A DNA stretch of 64,000 bases from contig JAEUME010000020.1 in NCBI GenBank assembly GCA_016793445.1, positions 62,001 to 126,000 on the forward strand, given 5' to 3'. The number at the start of each line of letters is the position of its first letter. Position 1 is the first letter of the stretch. Of this stretch, positions 33,494 through 42,401 are shown piece after piece. This stretch comes from Hyphomicrobium sp. GTDB taxonomy: Bacteria; Pseudomonadota; Alphaproteobacteria; Rhizobiales; Hyphomicrobiaceae. The position numbers and the translations under genes are program-made. The notes under the pieces were generated by a model. It was not told the DNA's origin. It searched no databases and saw only the letters and a program-made list of their open reading frames with translations.

Positions 33494-36193
33494 ATGGCAC
33501 ACTGCTCAAGCGACGGCAAAAAGAAATGGGTCTACAGTTTCGCTGCGGGGAGCGCCGAGGGCGACGCCACCATGTCCGAGCTGTTGGGCGGCAAAGGCGC
33601 CAACCTCGCCGAAATGGCGCGCTTGGGCCTCAGTGTGCCGCCGGGCTTCACCATCACCACCCAGGCCTGCGCTGCCTACGTAAAGGCCGGCAAGGAGTTC
33701 CCCGATGGCCTGAAGGAGGAGGTGCTTGCGGCGCTGGAGGCGATCTCGTCGGTAACGGGCTCGGTCTTCGGCAGCGAAGAAAAGCCGCTGCTGGTCTCGG
33801 TGCGCTCCGGCGCGCGCGCCTCGATGCCCGGCATGATGGACACGATCCTCAACCTGGGGCTGAACGACAAGACGGTGGAGGGACTGGCGAAGCGGTCGGG
33901 AGATTCGCGTTTTGCCTATGACAGCTACCGCCGCTTCATTCAAATGTATGGGGATGTAGTGCTCGGCTGCGATCACGGTGCGTTCGAGGATGTTCTGGAG
34001 AATTTCAAGAACCTGAACGGCTTCGCTTCCGATCCCGACCTCGATGCCGATGCCTGGTCCGAGATCATCGTTGAGTACAAGGAGGTCGTCGAGCGCGAAA
34101 CCGGCGCGCCCTTCCCGCAGGACACCGCAACCCAGCTCTGGGGCGCAATAGCCGCCGTGTTCGGATCGTGGAACAACGCGCGCGCGGTCACCTACCGCCG
34201 GCTGCATTCGATTCCCGATGATTGGGGAACCGCCGTCAACGTGCAGGCGATGGTGTTCGGCAATCTGGGAAACACGTCCGCGACGGGCGTCGCCTTCACG
34301 CGCAACCCATCGACGGGCGAGAACGAGATCTACGGCGAGTTTCTGCCCAATGCGCAAGGCGAGGACGTTGTCGCCGGCATCCGCACGCCCCAGCCGCTGC
34401 TTGCCGGCATCTCGCGCTCGGGTGTCTCGCTTGAGACGATGATGCCGGATGCATTCGTGCAGCTGAAGGAGATTTTCGGCTTTTTGGAGCGGCATTACCG
34501 CGACATGCAGGACGTGGAGTTCACCATCGAGGATAAGCGGCTGTGGGTGTTGCAGACCCGATCCGGCAAGCGCACCAGCGAGGCGGCGCTGAGGATCGCC
34601 GCCGACATGGCCCAAGAAGGCTTGATCTCCACGGACGAGGCAATCTTGCGCGTCGAGCCCGCCGCTTTGGACCAGCTGCTGCATCCCACGCTCGATCCGG
34701 ACGCACCTCAGGAATATCTGACTTCCGGTCTGCCCGCCTCGCCGGGCGCAGCGTCGGGCGAGATCGTATTTCATGCGGAGATGGCGGAAGCGCTGAAGTC
34801 CAAAGGCAAGGACGTAATTCTTGTGCGCGCCGAAACGAGCCCCGAGGACGTCCACGGCATGCACGCCGCCGTTGGCATTCTCACGGCGCGTGGCGGGATG
34901 ACGAGCCACGCGGCGGTCGTCGCGCGCGGCATGGGCCGCCCGTGCGTGTCGGGCGCCGGCGCTCTGCGCATCGACGCCGATGCGGGGACGATGCGCGTCG
35001 GCGCGCGTACGTTTCGAGCAGGCGAGATCATCACGATAGATGGCAGCACGGGGCGCGTGCTTGCGGGCAAAGCCAAGATGCGCCCGCCGCAGCTCTCGGG
35101 CGCGTTCGCCAAGCTGATGGGCTGGGCCGACGCGGTGCGCACAGTCAAGGTGCGCACCAACGCCGACACGCCGCGCGATGCGCGCCAGGCGCGTTCGTTC
35201 GGCGCAGAGGGCATCGGGCTGTGCCGCACCGAGCATATGTTCTTTGAAGAAGACCGCATCCTCGCGGTTCGCGAAATGATCCTGGCGGCCAATGAGGAGG
35301 GACGGCGGCGCGCGCTTGCCAAACTCTTGCCGATGCAGCGCGCCGATTTCGAAGAGCTGTTTGAGATCATGGCCGGACTGCCCGTAACCATCCGCTTGCT
35401 CGACCCGCCTCTGCACGAATTCCTGCCGCATGAGGAGCGCGAGATCGCGCAAGTCGCCGCTGAGCTTGACACCGACATCCCCCGGCTCAAGACGCGCATC
35501 AAGGAGCTGGAGGAATTCAACCCCATGCTCGGTTTCCGGGGTTGCCGTCTTGGTGTGCGGTATCCCGAAATCACCGAGATGCAGGCGCGGGCCATTTTTG
35601 AGGCAGCCATCGCGGCTGGCCGGAAATGCGGCTCGCCGGTTCATGCCGAGGTCATGATCCCGTTCGTCGGTCTGCGCAGCGAGTTCGATATCCTGCGTGC
35701 CGTCATCGAGAAAACGGCGGGGGCCGTGGAGCGCGAGAGCGGTGTGAAGCTCAGCTACGAGATCGGCACCATGATCGAGCTGCCGCGCGCCGCATTGCGT
35801 GCCGGGGACATTGCGCAGGGCGAGGACGGCGCGAGCTTCTTTTCATTCGGTACCAACGATCTTACGCAGACGGCGCTGGGCTTGTCGCGCGACGACGCTG
35901 CGCCGATCCTGTCGAGCTATCTGGAATTGGGAATTATCTCTCAGGACCCGTTCGTGACGATCGACCAGGAGGGTGTGGGCGAACTCATGCGCATCGGTCT
36001 GGAACGGGGACGCGCTGTCAAACCAACTTTAAAAGCGGGCGTGTGCGGCGAGCATGGCGGGGAGCCGAAATCGGTGGAGTTCTTCTGCGGCCTTGGCCTG
36101 GATTACGTGTCCTGCTCGCCCTATCGCGTACCGATCGCGCGCCTCGCCGCAGCGCAGGCCGCCATCCGCGCGAAGAGCCAAAAGCGCATCTAG
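33494..36193 (+). CDS. ppdK: Pyruvate, phosphate dikinase (PpdK)
   Basis: Interconverts pyruvate, ATP and phosphate with phosphoenolpyruvate, AMP and pyrophosphate. 899 residues, normal length. N-terminal ATP-grasp domain (LGGKGANLAEMARLGLSVPP, then RSGARASMPGMMDTILNLG), the central phospho-His domain with TARGGMTSHAAVVARGMG, and the C-terminal PEP/pyruvate barrel with GIGLCRTEHMFF and KAGVCGEHGGEP. AAGGAGG lies 13 bases before ATG 33494. The enzyme may serve gluconeogenesis from C3/C4 acids. Confidence 0.95.
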   Translation: MAHCSSDGKKKWVYSFAAGSAEGDATMSELLGGKGANLAEMARLGLSVPPGFTITTQACAAYVKAGKEFPDGLKEEVLAALEAISSVTGSVFGSEEKPLLVSVRSGARASMPGMMDTILNLGLNDKTVEGLAKRSGDSRFAYDSYRRFIQMYGDVVLGCDHGAFEDVLENFKNLNGFASDPDLDADAWSEIIVEYKEVVERETGAPFPQDTATQLWGAIAAVFGSWNNARAVTYRRLHSIPDDWGTAVNVQAMVFGNLGNTSATGVAFTRNPSTGENEIYGEFLPNAQGEDVVAGIRTPQPLLAGISRSGVSLETMMPDAFVQLKEIFGFLERHYRDMQDVEFTIEDKRLWVLQTRSGKRTSEAALRIAADMAQEGLISTDEAILRVEPAALDQLLHPTLDPDAPQEYLTSGLPASPGAASGEIVFHAEMAEALKSKGKDVILVRAETSPEDVHGMHAAVGILTARGGMTSHAAVVARGMGRPCVSGAGALRIDADAGTMRVGARTFRAGEIITIDGSTGRVLAGKAKMRPPQLSGAFAKLMGWADAVRTVKVRTNADTPRDARQARSFGAEGIGLCRTEHMFFEEDRILAVREMILAANEEGRRRALAKLLPMQRADFEELFEIMAGLPVTIRLLDPPLHEFLPHEEREIAQVAAELDTDIPRLKTRIKELEEFNPMLGFRGCRLGVRYPEITEMQARAIFEAAIAAGRKCGSPVHAEVMIPFVGLRSEFDILRAVIEKTAGAVERESGVKLSYEIGTMIELPRAALRAGDIAQGEDGASFFSFGTNDLTQTALGLSRDDAAPILSSYLELGIISQDPFVTIDQEGVGELMRIGLERGRAVKPTLKAGVCGEHGGEPKSVEFFCGLGLDYVSCSPYRVPIARLAAAQAAIRAKSQKRI

Positions 36194-36240
36194 AGTGCTT
36201 TCGGAAAAGTGGGAACCGGCTTTCCGACAAGAAGCACGAC
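36191..36240. repeat. Rhizobiales-type intergenic palindrome after ppdK
   Basis: Contains TCGGAAAAGTGGGAACCGGC followed by TTTCCGA, forming an imperfect hairpin flanked by GTGCTT and AAGCAC. I recall very similar elements between genes across Rhizobiales. It overlaps the ppdK stop and may also act as a terminator. Confidence 0.6.
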
Positions 36241-36250
36241 AAAACAAAGT

Positions 36251-36475
36251 CTAGAGAACCTCGCCGCCGCGCTGATTGTCGAAATCGTCGAGCGGTCGCG
36301 GTTTGGGAGGCAGTCCCCTATTCTTCGGCATCAGCATGAGCCAGACGATGAGCGGCGGGAAAAGGAAGGACCATGCCATCCAGGAGGAGACATCACGGTT
36401 CTTCGAGCTGGCGAACACACCGGCCAGGGCAGCGGCCGTAACGGCGCAAAGGCCCCAAAGAACGATCCACTTCAT
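36251..36475 (-). CDS. Small two-span membrane protein, unknown
   Basis: 74 residues: MKWIVLWGLCAVTAAALAGV is a membrane segment, followed after a short loop by WMAWSFLFPPLIVWLML and a charged C-terminus. GGAGAG lies just upstream of ATG 36475, which decides the start over an upstream one. No family recognised. It follows nadC on the same strand, 116 bases after its stop. Confidence 0.6.
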   Translation of the reverse strand: MKWIVLWGLCAVTAAALAGVFASSKNRDVSSWMAWSFLFPPLIVWLMLMPKNRGLPPKPRPLDDFDNQRGGEVL

Positions 36476-36591
36476 AACGTCTCTCCGCCTCTCGCAGCGC
36501 ACCGGGATGGCCTGGGCGGGGGACTGAAAGATGTGCCCAGAGCCACGCGCTGTTAGCATAGGCTGTGAAGTGCGCACCAACTATGGCAAAT

Positions 36592-37485
36592 TCAAGCGGT
36601 AAGGGTGCGCTTTGTAGATTGCGCTGAGAAATCAAGGCCGAGATCGAGCACGGGTGCCGAGTGGGTCAGGGCACCGACCGAAATCAGGTCGACACCCGTC
36701 TTCGCGATCGCGCCAACAGTATCGAGATTGACGCCGCCCGACGCCTCGGCAAGGCAGCGGCCATCGATTCGTTTGACCGCCTCCTTGAGCTGCGCTGTCG
36801 TCATGTTGTCGAGGAGCACGGCGTCGACGCTATACTTGAGTACCGTATCGAGCTGATCAAGCGTATCGATCTCCACCTCGATCTTGACCATGTGGCCCGC
36901 CGTCTGACGCGCCGCCGCCACAGCCTGCTCCACGCCCCCCGCAGCCACGATATGATTGTCCTTGATGAGCACGGCATCGAACAGGCCCGTGCGATGATTG
37001 TGCCCGCCCCCGCATCGCACGGCATACTTTTCGAAAGCCCGCAGGCCCGGCGTCGTCTTGCGCGTGTCCACGATGCGCACCTTCGTCCCGGCGACGGCGT
37101 CCACATATTGGCGCGTGAGCGTAGCGATGCCCGACATGCGACCCATGTAGTTGAGGGCCACGCGCTCAGCCGAGAGAACGGCGCGAGCGTTTCCCGCAAT
37201 CCTGGCGACCACGTCGCCCGCTTTCACGCGTGCTCCATCGTCGGCCACCACATCAAAGCGGCAGCCGGGATCGAGTTGGCGAAATGCGGCGTGGGCAAGT
37301 TGAACGCCACTGACCACACCGGCCTTGCGCGACGCTATCACGCCTTGCGCGCGTGCCTCCTCTGGAATTGTCGCGTTGCTCGTAATGTCGCCGATAAGAC
37401 CGAGGTCCTCGGCAAGGGCTGCCGCGACGGCGCTCTCAACGAGCAGAGAAGGCAGGGGCGCCAGGCCGATCGTAGGCGCCTTCAT
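36592..37485 (-). CDS. nadC: Nicotinate-nucleotide pyrophosphorylase, carboxylating (NadC)
   Basis: Converts quinolinate and PRPP to nicotinate mononucleotide, the third step of de novo NAD synthesis. 297 residues with GDITSNATIP, RKTTPGLRAFEKYAVRCGGG (PRPP/quinolinate site with HNHRTGLFDAVLIKDNH) and the late EASGGVNL. The start overlaps the nadB stop by four bases. It is the last gene of nadA-nadB-nadC. Confidence 0.95.
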   Translation of the reverse strand: MKAPTIGLAPLPSLLVESAVAAALAEDLGLIGDITSNATIPEEARAQGVIASRKAGVVSGVQLAHAAFRQLDPGCRFDVVADDGARVKAGDVVARIAGNARAVLSAERVALNYMGRMSGIATLTRQYVDAVAGTKVRIVDTRKTTPGLRAFEKYAVRCGGGHNHRTGLFDAVLIKDNHIVAAGGVEQAVAAARQTAGHMVKIEVEIDTLDQLDTVLKYSVDAVLLDNMTTAQLKEAVKRIDGRCLAEASGGVNLDTVGAIAKTGVDLISVGALTHSAPVLDLGLDFSAQSTKRTLTA

Positions 37486-39140
37486 GGCGTGCAGTTCGCG
37501 TTGGCCGCGGCCGCGGCGGCAAGGTGCCCCGCGCCCGCGCGTTTGGTCAGGTCCGCAAGCGTGATGAAAGTCCGCGTCGCGAGTGCGGGACTGGCTTGCG
37601 GATAATCATCGCGGAAGTGGCCGCCACGGCTCTCCTTGCGCTGCAGAGCGGCGGTGGTGATGAGGCGCGCGGTCAGAACCATATTGGCGAGAAGCGGATC
37701 CTCCTTGCCTTCGGCGGCAATTTCATCGAGAGCCTGCAAGGCAAGCTTCAGGCTCTTGGTGTTGCGCACCACGCCGACATGCAGGGTCATGATCGCACGC
37801 AGTCTGGAAATAAGCTCGGCGCGCTTGGCGGGCTTGAGCGGCGTGGGACCGGAAACACGCTTGGGCACGACGAAGTGCCCCGCGCGTTCGATGGGGATGA
37901 GCGCCTTGATGTCGGCTGCCGCGCGTGCGCCCAGCACGACGGCTTCAAGCAGGGAGTTGGATGCCAAGCGGTTGGCCCCGTGCAGGCCGGTTCCAGCAAC
38001 CTCACCCACGGCCCAAAGGCCCGCAACGGACGTGCGCCCGCGTGCGTCCGTCGCAATGCCGCCCATGTGGTAGTGTTCGGCCGGTGCTACGGGGATGAGA
38101 TCATGGACGGGATCCAGTCCGGCCGCGCGGCAGTGCGCGGCGACCGTGGGATACGCCGTATCGAAACGCGTGCCGATCGCGTCACGGCAATCAAGAAACG
38201 CGCCGCGCCCCGCCGTGATCTCCGCATGAACGCCGCGCGCCACGACATCGCGTGGCGCAAGCTCTCCACGCGGATCGATGGCGAGCATGAAGCGCTCGCC
38301 TTGCCGGTTGACCAGCGTTGCACCTTCCCCGCGCAGCGCCTCGGTTGCCAGCGGCGCGGGGTCGATGCCGACATCGATGGCGGTGGGATGAAACTGAACG
38401 AATTCCGGATCGGCAATGACCGCGCCCGCGCGCGCCGCCATGGCAATCGCTTCGCCGCGCGCGTAGGCGGGATTGGTGGTGACAGCATAGAGCGCGCCGA
38501 TGCCACCCAAGGCGAGGATGACCGCACTGGCCGGAACAAACTGATAGGAGCCGTTGCCAAGGGTTGCGGGACGAATGAGCCGCACACCCTTCACGCGTGC
38601 ATCCTCGGTGATGAGGTCGTAGGCTTCGTACCCTTCCAGCACGCGGATCGACGGCGTAGCCCGGGCCGCAGCAATAAGCGCGTGCATGATCGCCCACCCG
38701 GCGCGGTCGCCCGTGACGCGCACGACGCGCTTTTCCGAATGCGCGGCTTCCTTGGAAAGCACGTAGTGGCCTTCCAGGTCGCGGTCGAAAGGAACGCCAT
38801 AGGTGAGAAGGTCGCGGATTGCGCCGGGGCCCTGATCGGCGACCAGATGCGCGATCTCCTCGTCGACGATCCCTGCGCCCGCCGCGACGGTGTCGGCTGC
38901 GTGCTTGTCCGTGCTGTCGCCCTCGCCCACGGCGGCAGCGATGCCGCCTTGAGCCCATACGCTGGACGCGCCTTCGCCCAGAGGCGCCGCAGCTATGACG
39001 GTGACCGGCAAAGGCGCGAGTTTCAGCGCCGTGTAAAGGCCAGCGAGCCCCGCGCCGATGATGACGACATCGCCTGGCCCTGGCGTTGTATTCGCCGGGG
39101 TGAAGCCCTTTGCCTTCGAACGTGTCGTTCTGGTGGCCAT
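37482..39140 (-). CDS. nadB: L-aspartate oxidase (NadB)
   Basis: FAD enzyme oxidising aspartate to iminoaspartate, the first step of de novo NAD synthesis. 552 residues with the dinucleotide motif VVIIGAGLAGLYTALKLAP, SVWAQGGIAAAVGEGDS, the active-site loop EHYHMGGIATDARG and the LRAIMTLHVGVVRN helix region. It overlaps nadC and lies 43 bases after nadA, so the three are one operon. Confidence 0.95.
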   Translation of the reverse strand: MATRTTRSKAKGFTPANTTPGPGDVVIIGAGLAGLYTALKLAPLPVTVIAAAPLGEGASSVWAQGGIAAAVGEGDSTDKHAADTVAAGAGIVDEEIAHLVADQGPGAIRDLLTYGVPFDRDLEGHYVLSKEAAHSEKRVVRVTGDRAGWAIMHALIAAARATPSIRVLEGYEAYDLITEDARVKGVRLIRPATLGNGSYQFVPASAVILALGGIGALYAVTTNPAYARGEAIAMAARAGAVIADPEFVQFHPTAIDVGIDPAPLATEALRGEGATLVNRQGERFMLAIDPRGELAPRDVVARGVHAEITAGRGAFLDCRDAIGTRFDTAYPTVAAHCRAAGLDPVHDLIPVAPAEHYHMGGIATDARGRTSVAGLWAVGEVAGTGLHGANRLASNSLLEAVVLGARAAADIKALIPIERAGHFVVPKRVSGPTPLKPAKRAELISRLRAIMTLHVGVVRNTKSLKLALQALDEIAAEGKEDPLLANMVLTARLITTAALQRKESRGGHFRDDYPQASPALATRTFITLADLTKRAGAGHLAAAAAANANCTP

Positions 39141-39183
39141 GGCCGTGCGGCTCCGCTGCTGATACTCAGGCTCGGGCTTGCAA

Positions 39184-40329
39184 TCAGTTCGTCAGGTTCA
39201 CCATGCGCTCCACGGCGCGCCGCGCACGCTCGGCCACGTCGGGATCCACGGTCACCTCGTACTGCATGTTGACAAGGCTGTCGTAGATGCCTTCCAGGCT
39301 GATGCGCTTCATGTGCGGGCACAAGTTGCACGGCCGGATGAATTCGACGTCGGGCGCCTCCACGGCGACGTTGGACGCCATCGAGCATTCAGTGACGAGC
39401 ATCACCTTGTGGGGACGCTTGTCCTTCACCCAATTGATCATGCCGGACGTGGACCCCGTGAAATCGGCCGCCGCGATCACATCGGGCGGGCATTCTGGGT
39501 GTGCGATAATCTTCAATCCCGGATCGTCCTTGCGCATCTGATCGAGTTCGGCGCCCGTGAAGCGCTCGTGCACCTCGCACGCGCCCTTCCAGGCGATGAC
39601 CTCGACATCGGTCTGGCTCTGCACCCACTTCGCCAGATACTGATCGGGGATGCACAGGACGCGCGGCGCGCCCAGGCTTTCGACGACTTTCACGGCGTTG
39701 GAGGACGTGCAGGTGATGTCGCACTCCGCCTTCACCGCGGCAGACGTGTTGACGTAGGTGACGATCGGCACGCCCGGATAGGCCTCGCGCAGCATGCGCA
39801 CATCTTCCGGCGTTATGGAGGACGCCAGCGAGCACCCCGCACGCATGTCAGGGATGAGCACGGTCTTGTCAGGCGACAGCAGCTTGGAGGTCTCTGCCAT
39901 GAAGTGCACGCCGGCCTGGACGATCACCTTCGCATCGACACGCGCCGCTTCCTTGGCGAGCTGCAGGCTGTCGCCACGGAAATCGGAGACGCAGTGAAAG
40001 ATCTCAGGCGTCATGTAGTTGTGCGCGAGCACAACCGCATTGCGGACTTTCTTGAGCTCGTTGATCGCCTTGATGAGGGGCGCGTAATGTGGCCACTCCA
40101 TAGGCGTGACGACGTGCTTTACGCGCTCGTACATCGGCGCCATCTCGGCCTGCAGGGCTGCCGACCACTCGTATTTCGGCGGATTGGCGAGCGGCGCGAA
40201 CCCGGCAGCGCTTTTGCCCACCGCACCTTTGCCCGCGGCCGTGCTTCCAACCGCCGCTGTCGTGGACTGAGCGACGGTCTTGAAGACACCTTTGGCCGGA
40301 CGAGCCGCCGTTTTGGAGATGGATGCCAA
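39184..40329 (-). CDS. nadA: Quinolinate synthase (NadA), probable TTG start
   Basis: 4Fe-4S enzyme that condenses iminoaspartate with dihydroxyacetone phosphate to quinolinate. Cluster cysteines are expected in MRAGCSLASS, DITCTSSNA and CNLCPHMKRI; other family motifs are VVLAHNYMTPEIF and VTECSMASN. No ATG fits the family start: a TTG at 40329 has GAGGAGG exactly eight bases upstream, so I choose it (381 residues); another TTG at 40362 opens the frame further. The N-terminal 45 residues are Ala-rich and not conserved. Confidence 0.9.
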   Translation of the reverse strand: MASISKTAARPAKGVFKTVAQSTTAAVGSTAAGKGAVGKSAAGFAPLANPPKYEWSAALQAEMAPMYERVKHVVTPMEWPHYAPLIKAINELKKVRNAVVLAHNYMTPEIFHCVSDFRGDSLQLAKEAARVDAKVIVQAGVHFMAETSKLLSPDKTVLIPDMRAGCSLASSITPEDVRMLREAYPGVPIVTYVNTSAAVKAECDITCTSSNAVKVVESLGAPRVLCIPDQYLAKWVQSQTDVEVIAWKGACEVHERFTGAELDQMRKDDPGLKIIAHPECPPDVIAAADFTGSTSGMINWVKDKRPHKVMLVTECSMASNVAVEAPDVEFIRPCNLCPHMKRISLEGIYDSLVNMQYEVTVDPDVAERARRAVERMVNLTN

Positions 40330-40381
40330 TGCGAATGCCTCCTCGAAGCCTTGAGGCGTCAATTGGCCTTCTCGTTCTCAT

Positions 40382-40398
40382 ATGCTCTACTAGAGCAT
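40382..40398. promoter_or_regulatory. Operator-like palindrome 1 upstream of nadA (probable NadQ site)
   Basis: ATGCTC-TACTA-GAGCAT is a perfect inverted repeat 53 bases before the nadA start. A second copy follows at 40449-40465. The motif fits what I recall of NadQ operators in alphaproteobacteria; nadQ is the next gene. Confidence 0.65.
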
Positions 40399-40448
40399 TT
40401 TATGAGCCCAAAGAAGGCCGGCCTTGCCGCCGGACGAGCCCACCCAAA

Positions 40449-40465
40449 ATGCTCGCTTTGAGCAC
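40449..40465. promoter_or_regulatory. Operator-like palindrome 2 upstream of nadA (probable NadQ site)
   Basis: ATGCTC-GCTTT-GAGCAC, one base short of perfect, lies 67 bases from the first site, centre to centre, on the same arrangement. Paired sites suggest cooperative repression of nadABC. Confidence 0.6.
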
Positions 40466-40527
40466 TCCGGTTGTGCATTTAACGTAATGTATGCAAACGC
40501 AGATTTCCAGGGGTTGTTGGCAAGAAA

Positions 40528-40554
40528 GGGGCGCAGGATCGTTATCCTGCGCCC
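40528..40554 (-). terminator. Intrinsic terminator downstream of nadQ
   Basis: GGGCGCAGGAT and ATCCTGCGCCC form an 11-bp stem with a four-base loop (40529-40554). On the minus strand it is followed by a TTTCTT run, so it ends nadQ transcription before the nadA promoter. Confidence 0.75.
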
Positions 40555-40609
40555 ATCGTCCTTAGGATCTTTCGCATGCCACCAACGAAAGCCCGATCGG
40601 TCACGCGTG

Positions 40610-41677
40610 CTATTGCGCGCGGCTCGGCGGCGCTGTCACGCGCACGCCGGGGGCTGGACGCTCCAGCAGAACTTCACGCCGGAAGCGGAACAGCTTTGCG
40701 GGTCTTCCGCCCGTGCGAGTCTTCATTTCACCTGTAGGCTCAACGAGGCCCGCGCCCTCCACGAGACGGCGGAAATTCTGCTTGTGCAGATGCGGACCAA
40801 GAATGGCTTCGACCGTCTTTTGCAATTCGTAGAGCGTGAATTCATCCGGCATCAGCTCGAACACCACGGGCCGGTACTTGATCTTGGCGCGCGTGCGGTT
40901 GATGGCGGTTGCAAGAATCCGGCGGTGATCGAATTGCATGGGGTGTCCCAGGCGGGGCAGATCGGAAGAACCCACCAGCGTCGCTGGCCGGCCATCGCGG
41001 CGCGCTTCCTCCACGAGTCCTGCCTCATAAAGCAGTTCGTAGCGCTCCAGCACCTTTTCTTCGTCCCAAGCCGTGCCGTCGAGACCAAAGCAGATGCGGA
41101 TACGCTCTGAACGCGCAATGGGGCGTTGCGCGGCTGGTGTATCGGCCTGGCGCTCGGCCCATGCTTTCAGGCGCGGTTCGATTTCAGCGGCGATGATCTC
41201 GGGACGGCCTCGGCGCCAATCTTCCCAGGGAAAGTAGTGATACCATGGCCGCCAGACGCCGCTCGAAAGGTCACTCCCACCACGCGCTTGCGTAAGCGCG
41301 AGATACCCGATGGAGACAACGGGAGGAGACGTGTCATCTTGCTCGGCGTGACGTCCGCGGTCCGCGAATGTGTAGAGCTGTTCAGCATAACCCAGATCCA
41401 GCCCGGTCTGTTCGCGCACCCACGAACGCAAGCCAGCCTCCAGCGTGCGATGCTGGCGCGGTTCAAAGGGACCGAACGGCAGGCCGTCGGTTGCGCCCGC
41501 GCTGTCGGGATCGCCGCGCACGATAAGCGCGACGGGTTCGTTGTCGAGCACGGCGACAATCGCCGCAGTCAGCCCGATTTCCACCGCGGACGGCGCCAGC
41601 CCATCATGATCCTGCGCGATCATATGCTTGAATTTATCGGGCGACGGTTTGCCTCGGCCTGCAAATTCCATGTTCAT
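40610..41677 (-). CDS. nadQ: NadQ-type transcriptional regulator of NAD synthesis
   Basis: 355 residues: an N-terminal Nudix-like domain (EIGLTAAIVAVLDNEPVALIV, GLPFGPFEPRQHRTLEAGL) that lacks a full Nudix box and so is probably a ligand sensor, and a C-terminal winged helix (FTLYELQKTVEAILGPHLHKQNFRRLVE, then RTGGRPAKLFRFR). This is the plan of the NadQ/COG4111 repressor. GGAGAG precedes ATG 41677. It is immediately upstream of nadA, with two palindromic sites between them, so I infer that it represses nadABC. Confidence 0.8.
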   Translation of the reverse strand: MNMEFAGRGKPSPDKFKHMIAQDHDGLAPSAVEIGLTAAIVAVLDNEPVALIVRGDPDSAGATDGLPFGPFEPRQHRTLEAGLRSWVREQTGLDLGYAEQLYTFADRGRHAEQDDTSPPVVSIGYLALTQARGGSDLSSGVWRPWYHYFPWEDWRRGRPEIIAAEIEPRLKAWAERQADTPAAQRPIARSERIRICFGLDGTAWDEEKVLERYELLYEAGLVEEARRDGRPATLVGSSDLPRLGHPMQFDHRRILATAINRTRAKIKYRPVVFELMPDEFTLYELQKTVEAILGPHLHKQNFRRLVEGAGLVEPTGEMKTRTGGRPAKLFRFRREVLLERPAPGVRVTAPPSRAQ

Positions 41678-41788
41678 AGGTCATCTCTCCCCGTGCTCCC
41701 CAAGAGGCGAGCTAAGACCTGATCATGGCTATTTTCGGAATTGGACGTTCGGAATTGGCGATCTATTGCCGTTTTTTGGACGCAATTA

Positions 41789-42400
41789 TCAATTGGGCCA
41801 AAGCTGATTGAATCGGTCAAGGAAGGCAATTTCCGCGTGATTGGCCGAAAGCGGCTCGAGCAGCGCGAACTCGCGGGCCAGAGCGCCGGGGATATCGGGC
41901 TGTCCAAAAAAAAGCTGCGCTTCCTCGACGGCAAAGCCGGCAAGGACGGTGGCTTCGAAATAAGCAGCGACCCGGTCGGCGTGCTTGACGCGCGCAGACA
42001 ACGCGGGACCCTCTGCGAAGGAGAGCCCATAGCGGCGATGAATAGCCGCCAGCAGGCGGTTCTCGAAGGCCTTGTAGTCGAGCCCTATGGCGGCCTTGAA
42101 CGGGCTGATGAGATCTCCGATCACATATTCGGGAGCATCGTGAAGAAGTGCTGCCAGCAGATCCTTAGCGCCGAACGCCGGGTTCTGAGCCTTCACGATC
42201 GTTTCGACCATCAACGAGTGCTGGGCGACGGAGAAGGCGTGCGCGCCTTTGGTCTGTCCGTTCCAGCGCGCCACACGCGCCAGTCCATGGGCGATGTCCT
42301 CGATCTCGATGTCGGCGGGATCGGGGGCGAGCAGATCGAGGCGCCGGCCCGATAACATGCGCTGCCAGGCGCGCGGCTTCTGATTTGCGTTTTGCGTCAT
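41789..42400 (-). CDS. HD-domain phosphohydrolase, YfbR-like
   Basis: 203 residues. The metal motif HAFSVAQHSLMVE is followed by the HD pair ALLHDAPEYVIGDL, and a later Asp is in KHADRVAAYFEA; this matches HD hydrolases such as the 5'-nucleotidase YfbR. The ATG 42400 lies one base after the tag stop (TGA-C-ATG), so translation is coupled to tag. An upstream ATG at 42454 lies inside tag and is less likely. Substrate unknown; nucleotide or DNA-damage metabolism is possible. Confidence 0.8.
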   Translation of the reverse strand: MTQNANQKPRAWQRMLSGRRLDLLAPDPADIEIEDIAHGLARVARWNGQTKGAHAFSVAQHSLMVETIVKAQNPAFGAKDLLAALLHDAPEYVIGDLISPFKAAIGLDYKAFENRLLAAIHRRYGLSFAEGPALSARVKHADRVAAYFEATVLAGFAVEEAQLFFGQPDIPGALAREFALLEPLSANHAEIAFLDRFNQLWPN

Positions 42401-42401
42401 G

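Noticed and set aside
33506..35644. 712-codon frame on the minus strand inside ppdK
   Set aside because: Complementary to a certain PpdK coding region.
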